Positions 9,198 to 18,417 of a stretch of 64,000 nt of DNA are shown here, piece by piece. The stretch lies in assembly GCA_965223115.1 (NCBI GenBank), contig OZ244982.1, forward strand, positions 1,922,001-1,986,000, given 5' to 3'. Under the pieces are notes generated by a model that saw only the letters and a list, made by a program, of their open reading frames with translations, ran no database searches and was not told where the DNA came from. How positions within the stretch are numbered: position 1 is the stretch's first letter; each line of letters starts with the position of its first letter. Source of the DNA: CBDCUI01 sp965223115. GTDB taxonomy: Bacteria > Pseudomonadota > Gammaproteobacteria > UBA4575. A program made the translations under genes and the position numbers.

Positions 9198-10517
9198 TCA
9201 ACCATGTGCCGATATCGGCATTGCATCTCTAAAAAGATCGATTTGTTCGCTTCTTAACTGATCACAGAGCCTACCTTTAGGAAGAATTACATCATCGTAG
9301 GTTAGAGTTTTGTCTTTAGGTATATCTGTTTTTAGCTTACATCCTTCTGCCAAACCCATAGGCAATAGTTGTTGCGCATTGGTTATATCTGAATTCTCAG
9401 CCTCACCGTATGTCATGTAATAACCCATACCATCTAATATTTCACCTTCTTTCAAATCAATTTTAGCTGTCGCCACAACATCAACTTGTGGCCCTGCTAA
9501 TGGAGTAAGCGCTGCATCATGAAATAATGCTGCACGTGCCACAGTATTATGCACTTCAAAATGACACAAATGATAAGGCGTATAAAAGACATAAAAAGGT
9601 CCTTCACCTAATTTATATAAATTAAGATAATGTTGCTGCTGTGGATGATCATGTGTGCCTAACACAAATACTCCTGGTCCCGGTTCGGCACCAACAACAT
9701 AGTCTACGATGCCATTACCACTCAGTAGTGCTTCACTTGGATATAAATCGACAACTTCTTTAAGTGGTGTGCCCGACTCAACGGTTGGGCCATACATACC
9801 TCGCTTACCCACACGCATGTTTGTCGCATTTGCAACAATCGCTTGCTCGAATGAGATCTTAGTACCGTCAGCAAATGACGTAACCATATGTGGTTTTTGA
9901 CCCCACTGTTTTGCAAAACCTTCTTGGGTTGTGGGGTTACGATACGGATCTTGCAATCCTTTAATATTTCCACAAAGTACAGGTTTAACTCCTATACCTT
10001 TTACAAATCTATATAGATTCATGATAACACCAGGTTGATCACCATCTGCATTCGTGAACACAACTCCAGCCTTATCTGCATAATGTTTTAAAATCGGCCC
10101 CAATGTTCCATCAAGCTCGGCATTCATCACCACTACATGTTTACCATACTTAATGGCCTCTAAAGAAACCTTCGCACCTAACTCAATGGTACCTGTTACT
10201 TCAATAATGACATCAATCTGCTCGGATTGGCACAGCAACATCTCATCTTCGGTAACAGCATATTTACCTTTACTAATCGTATCTTCTAATTTCTGTAATG
10301 AATCTACTTGAATAGGGTCTTCACATCCTGCTTCATTGTAAGCACGGACCGCACCTTTTATTGATCGATTATAGATTGCTACCAATTCCATTCCTGGAAC
10401 AACATTTAACATTTGTAAAGCTATTCCTCTCCCCATGAACCCTGCACCAATCATTCCGACTCGGATCGGATCATTATTTTCTTCACGTTGTTTAAGAGCG
10501 GTATCGACAATAATCAT
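9198..10517 (-). CDS. NAD(P)-dependent oxidoreductase with SAF domain
   Basis: The 439-residue protein has a Rossmann motif VGMIGAGFMGRGIALQML near residue 19, a homoserine-dehydrogenase-like N-terminal half and a C-terminal SAF-type domain (KIDLKEGEILDGMG). Homologues of this type occur in polysaccharide and sugar-modification clusters; the reaction is not known to me. It sits between an RmlC-like epimerase (70 bases upstream) and the Wzm-like permease. A role in making or breaking an unusual sugar or sugar acid is inferred from context. Confidence 0.75.
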   Translation of the reverse strand: MIIVDTALKQREENNDPIRVGMIGAGFMGRGIALQMLNVVPGMELVAIYNRSIKGAVRAYNEAGCEDPIQVDSLQKLEDTISKGKYAVTEDEMLLCQSEQIDVIIEVTGTIELGAKVSLEAIKYGKHVVVMNAELDGTLGPILKHYADKAGVVFTNADGDQPGVIMNLYRFVKGIGVKPVLCGNIKGLQDPYRNPTTQEGFAKQWGQKPHMVTSFADGTKISFEQAIVANATNMRVGKRGMYGPTVESGTPLKEVVDLYPSEALLSGNGIVDYVVGAEPGPGVFVLGTHDHPQQQHYLNLYKLGEGPFYVFYTPYHLCHFEVHNTVARAALFHDAALTPLAGPQVDVVATAKIDLKEGEILDGMGYYMTYGEAENSDITNAQQLLPMGLAEGCKLKTDIPKDKTLTYDDVILPKGRLCDQLRSEQIDLFRDAMPISAHG

Positions 10518-10587
10518 TTTATTTTTCCCAAATATTAACCTTAATTGAATGAATCAAAACAATTAGGTCATTAAAAAATATTCCTAG

Positions 10588-11118
10588 TCAACCTTTGATA
10601 GGTGGCCAATTCGCATCTTTATCTGAAAGAACAGAGACTTCAATTGGCCAATTTATTCCAAAAGCTGGATCATCATAACGCGCACCTCCTTCAGATTCCG
10701 GGGTATAAAACTCCGATACTTGATAGAAGACTTCGGTATTATCTTCTAGTGTCTGAAACCCATGCGCAAATCCTTCAGGCACTAAAAGCATACGATGATT
10801 CTGGGCAGTTAATTCAGCTCCTACCCACTTTCCAAAGGTAGAAGAATCAGGTCGTATATCCACAGCTACATCAAAGATAGCGCCTTTAGTACAGCGTACT
10901 AGTTTAGCTTCTTCATATGGAGCTTTTTGATAGTGCAAACCACGCAAAGTACCCTTTTCACGATTAAAGGAAATATTCGCTTGAGAGATATTGGCAGTTA
11001 TGCCGTTTTCCTCAAATTCTCGCTGACACCAGCCTCGTGCAAAAAAACCGCGTGGGTCAGAAATTTCTTGAATATCAATAATGAACGCGCCTTCAAGCCC
11101 TGTTTTTGTAAATTGCAT
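10588..11118 (-). CDS. dTDP-4-dehydrorhamnose 3,5-epimerase-like protein (RmlC family)
   Basis: At 176 residues this is the usual RmlC length. The fold shows in ISDPRGFFARGWCQREF, the catalytic-His region GTLRGLHYQ near residue 60, and GARYDDPAFGINWP near the end with the conserved Asp. The family epimerises C3 and/or C5 of nucleotide 4-keto-6-deoxysugars. Its neighbours encode RfbF (CDP-glucose synthesis) rather than dTDP-glucose enzymes, so the true substrate may be a CDP sugar. I therefore do not give the rmlC symbol. Confidence 0.85.
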   Translation of the reverse strand: MQFTKTGLEGAFIIDIQEISDPRGFFARGWCQREFEENGITANISQANISFNREKGTLRGLHYQKAPYEEAKLVRCTKGAIFDVAVDIRPDSSTFGKWVGAELTAQNHRMLLVPEGFAHGFQTLEDNTEVFYQVSEFYTPESEGGARYDDPAFGINWPIEVSVLSDKDANWPPIKG

Positions 11119-11164
11119 TTATTTTTCCTTACTTCACAATCTGACAAATTAACATTTAGATGAA

Positions 11165-12217
11165 CTATACCCATTCAAGTTGTTCATTAAGCCGACCTTG
11201 TTCTCTATGTGCAGCTAAAACTTTCAAACGCATAAATTGCGATTCTCTAAAATTAGAATTATCGAAGCACATCTTCTCAAGACCTTGTTTTAATTCTTTA
11301 ATTGATTGCATCAAATCAACCTGCGGCAAATGATCAGGTGCTAAGCTTGCATACTTACTAAAGTCAACGCGATAAGATCGTTTATCAGGGGCTGCTTCCT
11401 GATTAATATCGATCTCAACATTTGGCATAAGACTTTTAACTGCCTCTGCAAGATCTTTAACTTGATAGTTCCATTCAGTACGACCTGCATTAATAGCCAA
11501 AAACTGTGTATCTTGATCTGCTTTGCGAGAAATTGCCCAATCAATTGCACGTGCCATATCTTTTATATCGATCAAAGGTCGCCAAGGTGTTCCATCACTC
11601 AATATAGTAATTCGATTTGTCGCCACAGCAGAAGCCACAAAATCATTAAGCACTAGATCAAGTCGTAAACGATCACTCATGCCGCATGCCGTAGGAAAGC
11701 GCAAACTGGTAATTGTAAAGCCTTTATCAGCAAGCTCTTGTGTTGAGTTTTCTGTATTAATTTTTGACTTTGCATAGGCGGTTAATGGATTCAATTCAGA
11801 ATTTTCATCTCTCGCATCCCCTTCAGCGTATCCATAAACACTGCAACTGGATGCAAATACAAATGCTTTAACACCAGCCTGTTTTGATAATTTTGCTAAA
11901 TTAACACTCGACTCATAATTTATTTCTGCAGTAACTTTTTCATAGGCATTACCCATGGGGTCATTTGAAATTGCAGCCAAATGAACCACTGCATCTACTC
12001 CTTCAAGAAGTGACGCATCCATATGCCTGACATCCTGAAAATATTGATGCGTTACATACCGCTCGGGAAGAGCTTCTGCGCCAGTAAAACAATGCGCAAA
12101 ATAACCCATATCTACACCAAGTATTTCAGCATCTGGATAGCTGCTGCGTAATCTTTTTACTAGCTCTGGACCTACATAGCCCATATTACCTGTCACTAAA
12201 ATTCTTCGTGTGCTCAA
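11165..12217 (-). CDS. NAD-dependent epimerase/dehydratase (extended SDR)
   Basis: The 350-residue extended short-chain dehydrogenase has the cofactor loop LVTGNMGYVGPELVKRL at the N-terminus. The catalytic set is SSCSVYGYA (Ser) and YAKSK (Tyr-x3-Lys) near residues 125-152. The start overlaps the stop of the LhgO-like gene by 4 bases (ATGA), so they are coupled. Likely substrate: a nucleotide sugar made through RfbF. The C-terminal tail (MRLKVLAAHREQGRLNEQLEW) is polar. The exact reaction cannot be told from sequence alone. Confidence 0.85.
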   Translation of the reverse strand: MSTRRILVTGNMGYVGPELVKRLRSSYPDAEILGVDMGYFAHCFTGAEALPERYVTHQYFQDVRHMDASLLEGVDAVVHLAAISNDPMGNAYEKVTAEINYESSVNLAKLSKQAGVKAFVFASSCSVYGYAEGDARDENSELNPLTAYAKSKINTENSTQELADKGFTITSLRFPTACGMSDRLRLDLVLNDFVASAVATNRITILSDGTPWRPLIDIKDMARAIDWAISRKADQDTQFLAINAGRTEWNYQVKDLAEAVKSLMPNVEIDINQEAAPDKRSYRVDFSKYASLAPDHLPQVDLMQSIKELKQGLEKMCFDNSNFRESQFMRLKVLAAHREQGRLNEQLEWV

Positions 12218-13413
12218 TTTAGTCTCCTCATAATTTCATCAACAACATAGGCAGAAAACGGGATGGAGCATGTCCACCCAGGAGATACTGCATTTAGGAT
12301 ATGCATAGAGTTCTCATCGCCTTCCAATACAAAATCCATTTCAAGTTTACGTTTTTTAAGGTCTATTAACTGTGCACGAATTCCAGGTTTTGCCCATTTT
12401 TTGTAGGCTTTTGGCTCAATATCGTTAACTAATTCACTTGCCAGAGCCACCATCCTTTTACGCGAATATTTCAACAATTCTGTTGCTGCTAGTCGCTTAA
12501 AGCCAAAATCTGAATGCACCATTAAACCTAAGGAACGAATCGCGATATCGACCAATTCCTTATATTGAAAACCAGACATCCCTTTATATTGTTCACGCCA
12601 AAGTGCTGGGATAGCAGTAGGCCCTATTTTGAATTTGCCATCCACCTGTATCGTAAAATGAACACCTAAAAAAGGATTTTCTAAATCAGGCACAGGATAA
12701 ATATTAGTACGATACGTGCCCGCAGGCTGGTCTGATTTAAGATATAAACCTTTAAAAGGCAAAATAGAATAGTGCTCAGAAAATCCAAATTGTTTTGCTA
12801 TATGATCAGCATAAAGCCCTGCACTATTTATAACGTAAGCTGCACTGTGTTTTGAGTTATTTGTTTTTATTTGCTTATTTGTTCCAGATATATAACCTTG
12901 ATTATTGTAGATATCGATCCCTTCATCTTTTGCATCTGACTCAATTGCCTTTATTAATTCTTTTGGATCTGCAGTAGAAGTATTTGGGGAGTAAATAGCA
13001 CGACTGAAGGTTTTTACTTTTGGTTCTATAGATAACGCGTCTTTTTTATCTATTAACTCCAACTGCACCCCATTATTATTCCCTCTTCGCATGAGCTCAT
13101 CTAACATTGCGTCTTCAGCTTCATTCTTAGCAACAACCAATTTCCCACATTTGTTCAGACGTAAATTTTTATTCTGGCAATATTCTGTCAGTAATTTATT
13201 ACCATCACGTGTAAATCGTGCTTTAAGGGTATCTGCTGTATAATAAAACCCGGCATGCAATACCCCACTATTTCTTCCACTTGCATGCAAGCCAGTTGAA
13301 CTTTCTTTTTCTATTACCGAGATTTTTGAATCTGGGAATCTAGATTTGAGTTCACGAGCAACGGATATGCCTATGATGCCACCGCCAATGACGAGAAAAT
13401 CCGAAGTAATCAA
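12214..13413 (-). CDS. FAD-dependent oxidoreductase, L-2-hydroxyglutarate oxidase (LhgO) family
   Basis: The 399-residue flavoprotein of the DAO fold has the dinucleotide loop FLVIGGGIIGISVARELKS at the N-terminus and HASGRNSGVLHAGFYY, typical of LhgO proteins. Classical LhgO oxidises L-2-hydroxyglutarate at the membrane. Here the gene is embedded in a nucleotide-sugar operon between rfbF (36 bases upstream) and an SDR (4-base overlap), so a sugar-related substrate is more likely. Family assignment is firm; function is inferred only. Confidence 0.8.
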   Translation of the reverse strand: MITSDFLVIGGGIIGISVARELKSRFPDSKISVIEKESSTGLHASGRNSGVLHAGFYYTADTLKARFTRDGNKLLTEYCQNKNLRLNKCGKLVVAKNEAEDAMLDELMRRGNNNGVQLELIDKKDALSIEPKVKTFSRAIYSPNTSTADPKELIKAIESDAKDEGIDIYNNQGYISGTNKQIKTNNSKHSAAYVINSAGLYADHIAKQFGFSEHYSILPFKGLYLKSDQPAGTYRTNIYPVPDLENPFLGVHFTIQVDGKFKIGPTAIPALWREQYKGMSGFQYKELVDIAIRSLGLMVHSDFGFKRLAATELLKYSRKRMVALASELVNDIEPKAYKKWAKPGIRAQLIDLKKRKLEMDFVLEGDENSMHILNAVSPGWTCSIPFSAYVVDEIMRRLN

Positions 13414-13449
13414 TGTTAGAGTCTTAAAGTTAGTAAATTCAGCAAAACA

Positions 13450-14223
13450 CTACCAAGTCTTCCAAGGTGCTTTTCCTTCATCCCAAAGACCCTCTAGGTA
13501 ATGCTTGTCGCGCAATGTATCCATTGGCTGCCAGAATCCACAATGCTTGTAAGCTGCCAACATGCTGTCCCGTGCCAAACCCTGTAATGGTTCTTGTTCC
13601 CAGACACTCGCATCATCCTCGATATAATCAATAACCTGAGGTTCTAATACGAAATAACCACCATTTATCCATGCCCCATCGCCTGTTGGCTTTTCATGGA
13701 AAGAAGTGATTTTCATTTGATCATGACCAAGTGTAAATGCGCCAAACCGACCTGGTGGCTGCGTTGCAGTTAATGTTGCTGCAGTATTTTGTTGCTTATG
13801 AAAATCAACAAGCTCTTTTATATTTATATCTGCAAGTCCATCGCCATAGGTAAAACAAAAAGTTTCATTTCCTATATATTTTTTAACTCTTTTAAGCCTA
13901 CCACCTGTCATTGTGGTTGGGCCCGTATCGACGAGCGTCACAGTCCAAGGTTCAGAATTATTTGCATGAATCTTTGTTTTATTATTTCTAAAGTCAAATG
14001 TAACATCAGAACGGTGTAAGGAATAGTTAGCAAAATACTCCTTTATTACATGTCCTTTATAACCACAACAAATAATAAAATCATTAACCCCATGGCTCGA
14101 GTAAATTTTCATTATGTGCCACAGAATTGGCTGCCCACCAATTTCTACCATTGGTTTGGGTTTGACAGTGGTTTCTTCAGATATCCTTGTCCCTAAACCA
14201 CCTGCTAATATTACCGCTTTCAT
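13450..14223 (-). CDS. rfbF: Glucose-1-phosphate cytidylyltransferase
   Basis: At 257 residues this is the normal length for RfbF. The nucleotidyltransferase signature MKAVILAGGLGTRISEET opens the protein, followed by KPKPMVEIGGQPILWHIM. YGDGLADINI supplies the metal-binding Asp and GFWQPMDTLRDK is typical of RfbF near the C-terminus. It makes CDP-glucose, the entry to CDP-3,6-dideoxyhexoses and related sugars. A CDP-glucose 4,6-dehydratase (RfbG) is not found in the window. It is the first gene of a six-gene co-directional run ending at the ABC exporter ATPase. Confidence 0.92.
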   Translation of the reverse strand: MKAVILAGGLGTRISEETTVKPKPMVEIGGQPILWHIMKIYSSHGVNDFIICCGYKGHVIKEYFANYSLHRSDVTFDFRNNKTKIHANNSEPWTVTLVDTGPTTMTGGRLKRVKKYIGNETFCFTYGDGLADINIKELVDFHKQQNTAATLTATQPPGRFGAFTLGHDQMKITSFHEKPTGDGAWINGGYFVLEPQVIDYIEDDASVWEQEPLQGLARDSMLAAYKHCGFWQPMDTLRDKHYLEGLWDEGKAPWKTW

Positions 14224-14283
14224 ATAATTACCTAATACTTGTTTCCCGTTAATTTAAATAAGTAAAATTTAGAATATTAGTTA

Positions 14284-14314
14284 ATTGAAGTATGTGCACA
14301 TAACATACTTCAAT
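14284..14314. repeat. 12-bp stem inverted repeat between kinase and rfbF genes
   Basis: ATTGAAGTATGT and its exact complement are separated by a 7-base loop. It lies in the 182-base gap between the kinase stop and the rfbF start. No run of T follows on either strand, so it is not a classical intrinsic terminator. It may nevertheless separate the export operon from the sugar operon. Confidence 0.5.
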
Positions 14315-14381
14315 ATATATTCTTAAATTATTTTAAGCTGAACAACAAATAGTTAAGGTTAAACTACAATATTTTTAATTA

Positions 14382-14413
14382 ATTATTAATGACTTTTAAA
14401 AGTCATTAATAAT
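14382..14413. repeat. 32-bp perfect palindrome across the kinase stop codon
   Basis: The left half ATTATTAATGACTTTT is followed directly by its exact reverse complement with no spacer. It covers the stop codon of the tyrosine kinase (14406-14408) and its last codons. In RNA from the minus strand it could form a hairpin at the mRNA 3' end, acting as a weak terminator or a stabiliser. AT-richness raises the chance of coincidence, but 16 matched pairs is long. Confidence 0.6.
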
Positions 14414-15212
14414 AATAATCGCCATTATGTGTGCCATCATTTGATTTGTTCAGTATCGTCCCAATTATTTCAACACCCTCTAATAAATCTATTGATTTCT
14501 TAAGATGTCGCTTGTCTGTACTACCTTCTTCAACAACTAGCAACACTGAGTCTAAATTAGGCGCAAAAGCGGCTACATCATCACCCACAAGCACAGGAGG
14601 TAAATCATAAATAATAATCTGTGATTGATAACGCATTTTTAGATCTTTTGCCAAGCGCGTCATTTTTAATGAAGATAGTAGTTCTGATGATGAGTGAGGG
14701 TGCTTGCTCCCAGGGAGAAGCACTAAACCCTCGATACCCGGGTTTATTAAAACTTTATCCAATGAGATATCAGACGTTAAATAATCTGATAAGCCTAATT
14801 CAGGTTCGAAACCAAAAGCTTTACTGATACTTGGATTTCTAAAATCTGCATCTACAATAACAACCGTATGGTTTTGTTTCATTGCGATACTGATTCCTAA
14901 ATTTATCGCAGTTATCGTTTTACCGTCATTTTTACCTGCACTTGTTATACCAAGACTTTTCCACTTGTTTTGTCGCATGCGCCGTAACACCCGAGTACGA
15001 AGTAAACGATATGTATCTAGTATTTTGTCATCTTCTACAGCAGATAAAACATGATTCTTTTTCAATACATTTATATCTGTTTCTACTTTCTGTAAATTTG
15101 TTGCATGGAATGGTGATGTGCTAACACGATTGATCTCGTTAGCTTCAACATCACCATTAAGAAAATTTCCTTCTTTTCTTGCAAGCTCAACCGCTTTTGA
15201 AATTCGACTCAT
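14406..15212 (-). CDS. Polysaccharide-locus tyrosine autokinase (CpsD/Wzc C-domain type)
   Basis: I start at the ATG at 15212 (MSRISKAVELARKEG), which has GGAA eight bases upstream. A TTG six codons earlier would give a less typical beginning. The 268 residues contain the BY-kinase motifs: variant Walker A TSAGKNDGKT, Walker A' VVIVDADFRNPS and Walker B IIIYDLPPV. The C-terminus is DYYY, a short tyrosine cluster that would be autophosphorylated. Such kinases cycle with the chain-length protein to control polymer length. The partner gene lies upstream in the same direction, separated by 227 bases. Confidence 0.87.
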   Translation of the reverse strand: MSRISKAVELARKEGNFLNGDVEANEINRVSTSPFHATNLQKVETDINVLKKNHVLSAVEDDKILDTYRLLRTRVLRRMRQNKWKSLGITSAGKNDGKTITAINLGISIAMKQNHTVVIVDADFRNPSISKAFGFEPELGLSDYLTSDISLDKVLINPGIEGLVLLPGSKHPHSSSELLSSLKMTRLAKDLKMRYQSQIIIYDLPPVLVGDDVAAFAPNLDSVLLVVEEGSTDKRHLKKSIDLLEGVEIIGTILNKSNDGTHNGDYYY

Positions 15213-15439
15213 TATTAAATTTCCATGCAAAAAATCTTAAAGATACAAGTTAACTCTTCCTATGATGAATAATCTATAATTTGCATATATCATACTATAT
15301 AGGCTTAATATTATAGTGACTGTGTAGAAGCTTTTCACAACCGCTTAGATAACTCTTGTGACCTTTAGTTAGTTTACTTAAAGCTCATCATTTCAATATT
15401 GCCAGCAAACAATGATGTGTAATAGCGTCATAATGATCT

Positions 15440-17068
15440 TTAACCACTAATATTTGGCACAGATACAAGAGGTGGAGCACGAAACACATCTATCAAATCC
15501 CTAGCACTATATATAGTGTGATCTGTGTATTCTCTAACTGTAATAGCTGCAACACCGCACCCACCTGCAAATAAAAATGCAAGTAGCAATATGCCTAAAC
15601 GATTGGGACGTTCAGGTAGGCTAGGCAGATATGCTGGCTGTACAATAGTGAAATTTTCACCTTTACTACTAGACTCCAAATCAATAGCTAACCTAGCCTC
15701 TAATTGTTTATTTTTTATCTCACTATATTTTTTCTTAGCATTATCATAATCTCGCGAAAGCAGCTTATAATCACGTTCCACGACAGGTGTTTTAAATAGT
15801 CTTGTTTCATATTCTTTCAATTTATCATTTAATTGAGCAAGTTTAGATTTTTCAGACTTTAGATTTCCTAGCGCAGCATCTAGCTGAGTACGCAAGGAAA
15901 CATAACGAGGATTATCTGGCGCACTAGATGCAATAGACGACTTGCTGGGTGATACAGTTGCAGTTTGCAACCCTCTTTCAACAGCTGCTACAGCTTTCTT
16001 TAAACTTAAAACATCAGGGTGATCATCTGAATACTTCTGCCTAGTTTTAGACAACTTATCCTTTAGTACTGTAAGTTTTTCGATCAATGCCGTTACACCA
16101 CTTACATCGTTTTCACCACCCAAAGCTTCAATTTCCCTTCTAAGCTTAATAAGATCAGGGTGTTTCGCCGAATATCTAGAAGAAAGACGTAGATATTCTG
16201 CAGTCAACAAACTAAGACGCTCACTACCTGTTAATATCTTTTCACCAGTTTCATTAACTATATCTTGATTAGGCTTCGTAATTGCTAGCTCAGCTTGCAA
16301 TGCAATTATACGATCATCCAACGCACGAATTTGTTCTTTTGTTCTTTCTATTTCATTATCAGTTTTTTCAAATAGCTGTAAGTTTAAATTCATAAGCTCG
16401 GGAAGTTGTGACTGCTGAGACTGTTTAAATTCTGCCAGTTTCTTTTCGAGCTCGGTAATTTGTACACTTAAGCGCTCACCTTCTGCTTCCAAAAATTTTG
16501 ATACTTCCTCAGCGTGTTGCGAACGCATCCGCTTATTCTCTTCGATATAAAGTAACGCTAATTGATTTGCTACTTTTTGTGCATCATAAGGATTTTCTGC
16601 TTCAAACGACACTGTAAATGCAATTGTGGCAATACCTTGTCTCACTTGTTCAGGCTCGCTAGTTTTCACATCTAGCATTTGAACACCTATATTTTCTCGC
16701 ATTTCAGACACTATTTCATAACGATTTTCATCACCTCTCTCATCTGGATAGAGATCCAGCGTCTGTGCTATATTCCAAAGATTATCTCGTGTTAGTAACC
16801 TTTTGCTTATTCCTTCAATCCTCTCTTGCACATAACCAGTTACTGTTGTTTCAACAAGATCTTTTGGTATTTCTTGGCGTTCAATTAAGATAGTCGCTTC
16901 TGAGCGATAAATTGAAGGTAAAAAATAAGCAAGTAAAACACCTGCTATAAAAACAATTAAGAAAGGAATTATAAATGCTAATTTTCGACGCTTGATTATT
17001 GCAATATAATCTTCAATGCGCAGTATATGAAAATTACTATTTACTTCATTTGCATTTGTACTATTCAT
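15440..17068 (-). CDS. Polysaccharide chain-length / co-polymerase protein (Wzz-GumC type)
   Basis: The 542-residue protein has an N-terminal Wzz domain with a first membrane helix (LAFIIPFLIVFIAGVLLAYF, residues about 30-49). A long periplasmic coiled-coil region follows (about 190-440), then a second helix near LGILLLAFLFAGGCGVAAI. The P-rich LPSLPERPNRLG before the second helix is typical of PCP proteins. No kinase domain is fused; this is supplied by the next gene. It sets polymer length and bridges to the outer-membrane exporter. The 30-base gap to the upstream gene supports one operon. Confidence 0.88.
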   Translation of the reverse strand: MNSTNANEVNSNFHILRIEDYIAIIKRRKLAFIIPFLIVFIAGVLLAYFLPSIYRSEATILIERQEIPKDLVETTVTGYVQERIEGISKRLLTRDNLWNIAQTLDLYPDERGDENRYEIVSEMRENIGVQMLDVKTSEPEQVRQGIATIAFTVSFEAENPYDAQKVANQLALLYIEENKRMRSQHAEEVSKFLEAEGERLSVQITELEKKLAEFKQSQQSQLPELMNLNLQLFEKTDNEIERTKEQIRALDDRIIALQAELAITKPNQDIVNETGEKILTGSERLSLLTAEYLRLSSRYSAKHPDLIKLRREIEALGGENDVSGVTALIEKLTVLKDKLSKTRQKYSDDHPDVLSLKKAVAAVERGLQTATVSPSKSSIASSAPDNPRYVSLRTQLDAALGNLKSEKSKLAQLNDKLKEYETRLFKTPVVERDYKLLSRDYDNAKKKYSEIKNKQLEARLAIDLESSSKGENFTIVQPAYLPSLPERPNRLGILLLAFLFAGGCGVAAITVREYTDHTIYSARDLIDVFRAPPLVSVPNISG

Positions 17069-17098
17069 ACTAATTTCTTGTCGTGATAATTAACTAAT

Positions 17099-18355
17099 TT
17101 AAAATTGTCGAGGCGGTGAATAGCTTATACTGAAAAAAGCACTATTGCTGTCACCACTTCCGCCATTATCTAAATCTCTTTCTCTATATTCGTATGACGC
17201 TCTCGCTACCCATGAAGGCGAAAAACGCCAAGATAGTACTGGGCTCAGTGTAAAAAATTCACGGTTATTTCTTGAGTTCGAGTCATCAGTTGATTCTGTA
17301 TCAAAAAATCTACCCGCAAATCTAAAATTCATCGTTTCAGTAATTCTTCGTTTCACACTAAGTGTAACTTCATCTGATTCAACCTCATTCCCTGAAGCAC
17401 TAGGCCGCACTCGTCTTTCGAGATTAAATCTATAGGTAGTAAGACCAACTCGTTTCTTAGCACCAATATTTGCTACAAAACCTGTATCACTACTTTTTGG
17501 AGCATTATCAAAGTCTGACTCTCTTACACCCAATGAAAAATCCATTTGAAAAGCTTCAGAAAAATCATGAATCCACTTTAAGCGCGCTTCGAGTGTATCT
17601 ACATCCCGGTCACTATCTGGACGAAAATAGATAGAACTAATTCTTCCTGTTATTTTATCTTTTTCAGTTATTTTTTTAGTGATATTTGCACTTAATGAGT
17701 GCCTTTCAGACTCAACCAACCCGGTCCCACTATCATCACTAAATGACTCATCTCTATATGCATATCCCAAACCTGCGCTTGTCTTTTCACTTAGTCGATG
17801 TTGCCAATTTGTTCTTACATTAGTGCGAGTACGTCTTACATTCTGTTGAACCAATACTGTGTCGATGTCTCCATCCGGCTGTATAACTCCATCATCATCA
17901 ATTACGACATCTTCAGGTTCTATTTCAATAATTCCATTTCTAAGTATTGAATCACGATTGAGATTTGCAGCTAACGAAACACTGTCACGTTCGCTAAGTT
18001 TATATTTTGATGATAAGGCTAAAAACTGATTATTTCTATCATCTAAATCGTCATCATCACCATTGTAATCTACAGCATCTAAACGTATTAAAGCCTCCAA
18101 ATCAGCACGTTCTGATTTTCCTTTTATTGCCAATTCACCAGTTAAAGTAGTTGTCCAAACTTCATCTTCATTTGATGATTCCGTTGCTAGCCTATAATTG
18201 TCATCATACTCTTGTTCAAGTGTCACCGTTGGATCAAATAACCAAACTGCTGCATTAGCTGTACCAATAATAAATAGCCCGGATGCAACAAAAAAATAGG
18301 TAAAAAAAGAATTTAAATATTTTCGTGTTATTTTATTTTTTATTTTTATATTCAC
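17099..18355 (-). CDS. Outer-membrane beta-barrel protein of the polysaccharide locus
   Basis: The protein has 418 residues with a signal peptide (hydrophobic YLNSFFTYFFVASGLFIIG, cleavage near ANA-AVW). Alternating polar/hydrophobic strands follow, and it ends in phenylalanine (SISYSPPRQF), the usual outer-membrane insertion signal. An acidic Asp-rich loop lies near residues 140-165. Similar barrels accompany exopolysaccharide genes of the exosortase-associated type, where they are thought to aid export across the outer membrane. No exosortase is seen here. The role is inferred from position between the Wza-like and chain-length genes. Confidence 0.75.
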   Translation of the reverse strand: MNIKIKNKITRKYLNSFFTYFFVASGLFIIGTANAAVWLFDPTVTLEQEYDDNYRLATESSNEDEVWTTTLTGELAIKGKSERADLEALIRLDAVDYNGDDDDLDDRNNQFLALSSKYKLSERDSVSLAANLNRDSILRNGIIEIEPEDVVIDDDGVIQPDGDIDTVLVQQNVRRTRTNVRTNWQHRLSEKTSAGLGYAYRDESFSDDSGTGLVESERHSLSANITKKITEKDKITGRISSIYFRPDSDRDVDTLEARLKWIHDFSEAFQMDFSLGVRESDFDNAPKSSDTGFVANIGAKKRVGLTTYRFNLERRVRPSASGNEVESDEVTLSVKRRITETMNFRFAGRFFDTESTDDSNSRNNREFFTLSPVLSWRFSPSWVARASYEYRERDLDNGGSGDSNSAFFSISYSPPRQF

Positions 18356-18417
18356 AATATATTACTCAATTATTTAGAATAAAATTCACAGCTTATAGAT
18401 AATTAATTATGTGTAAG

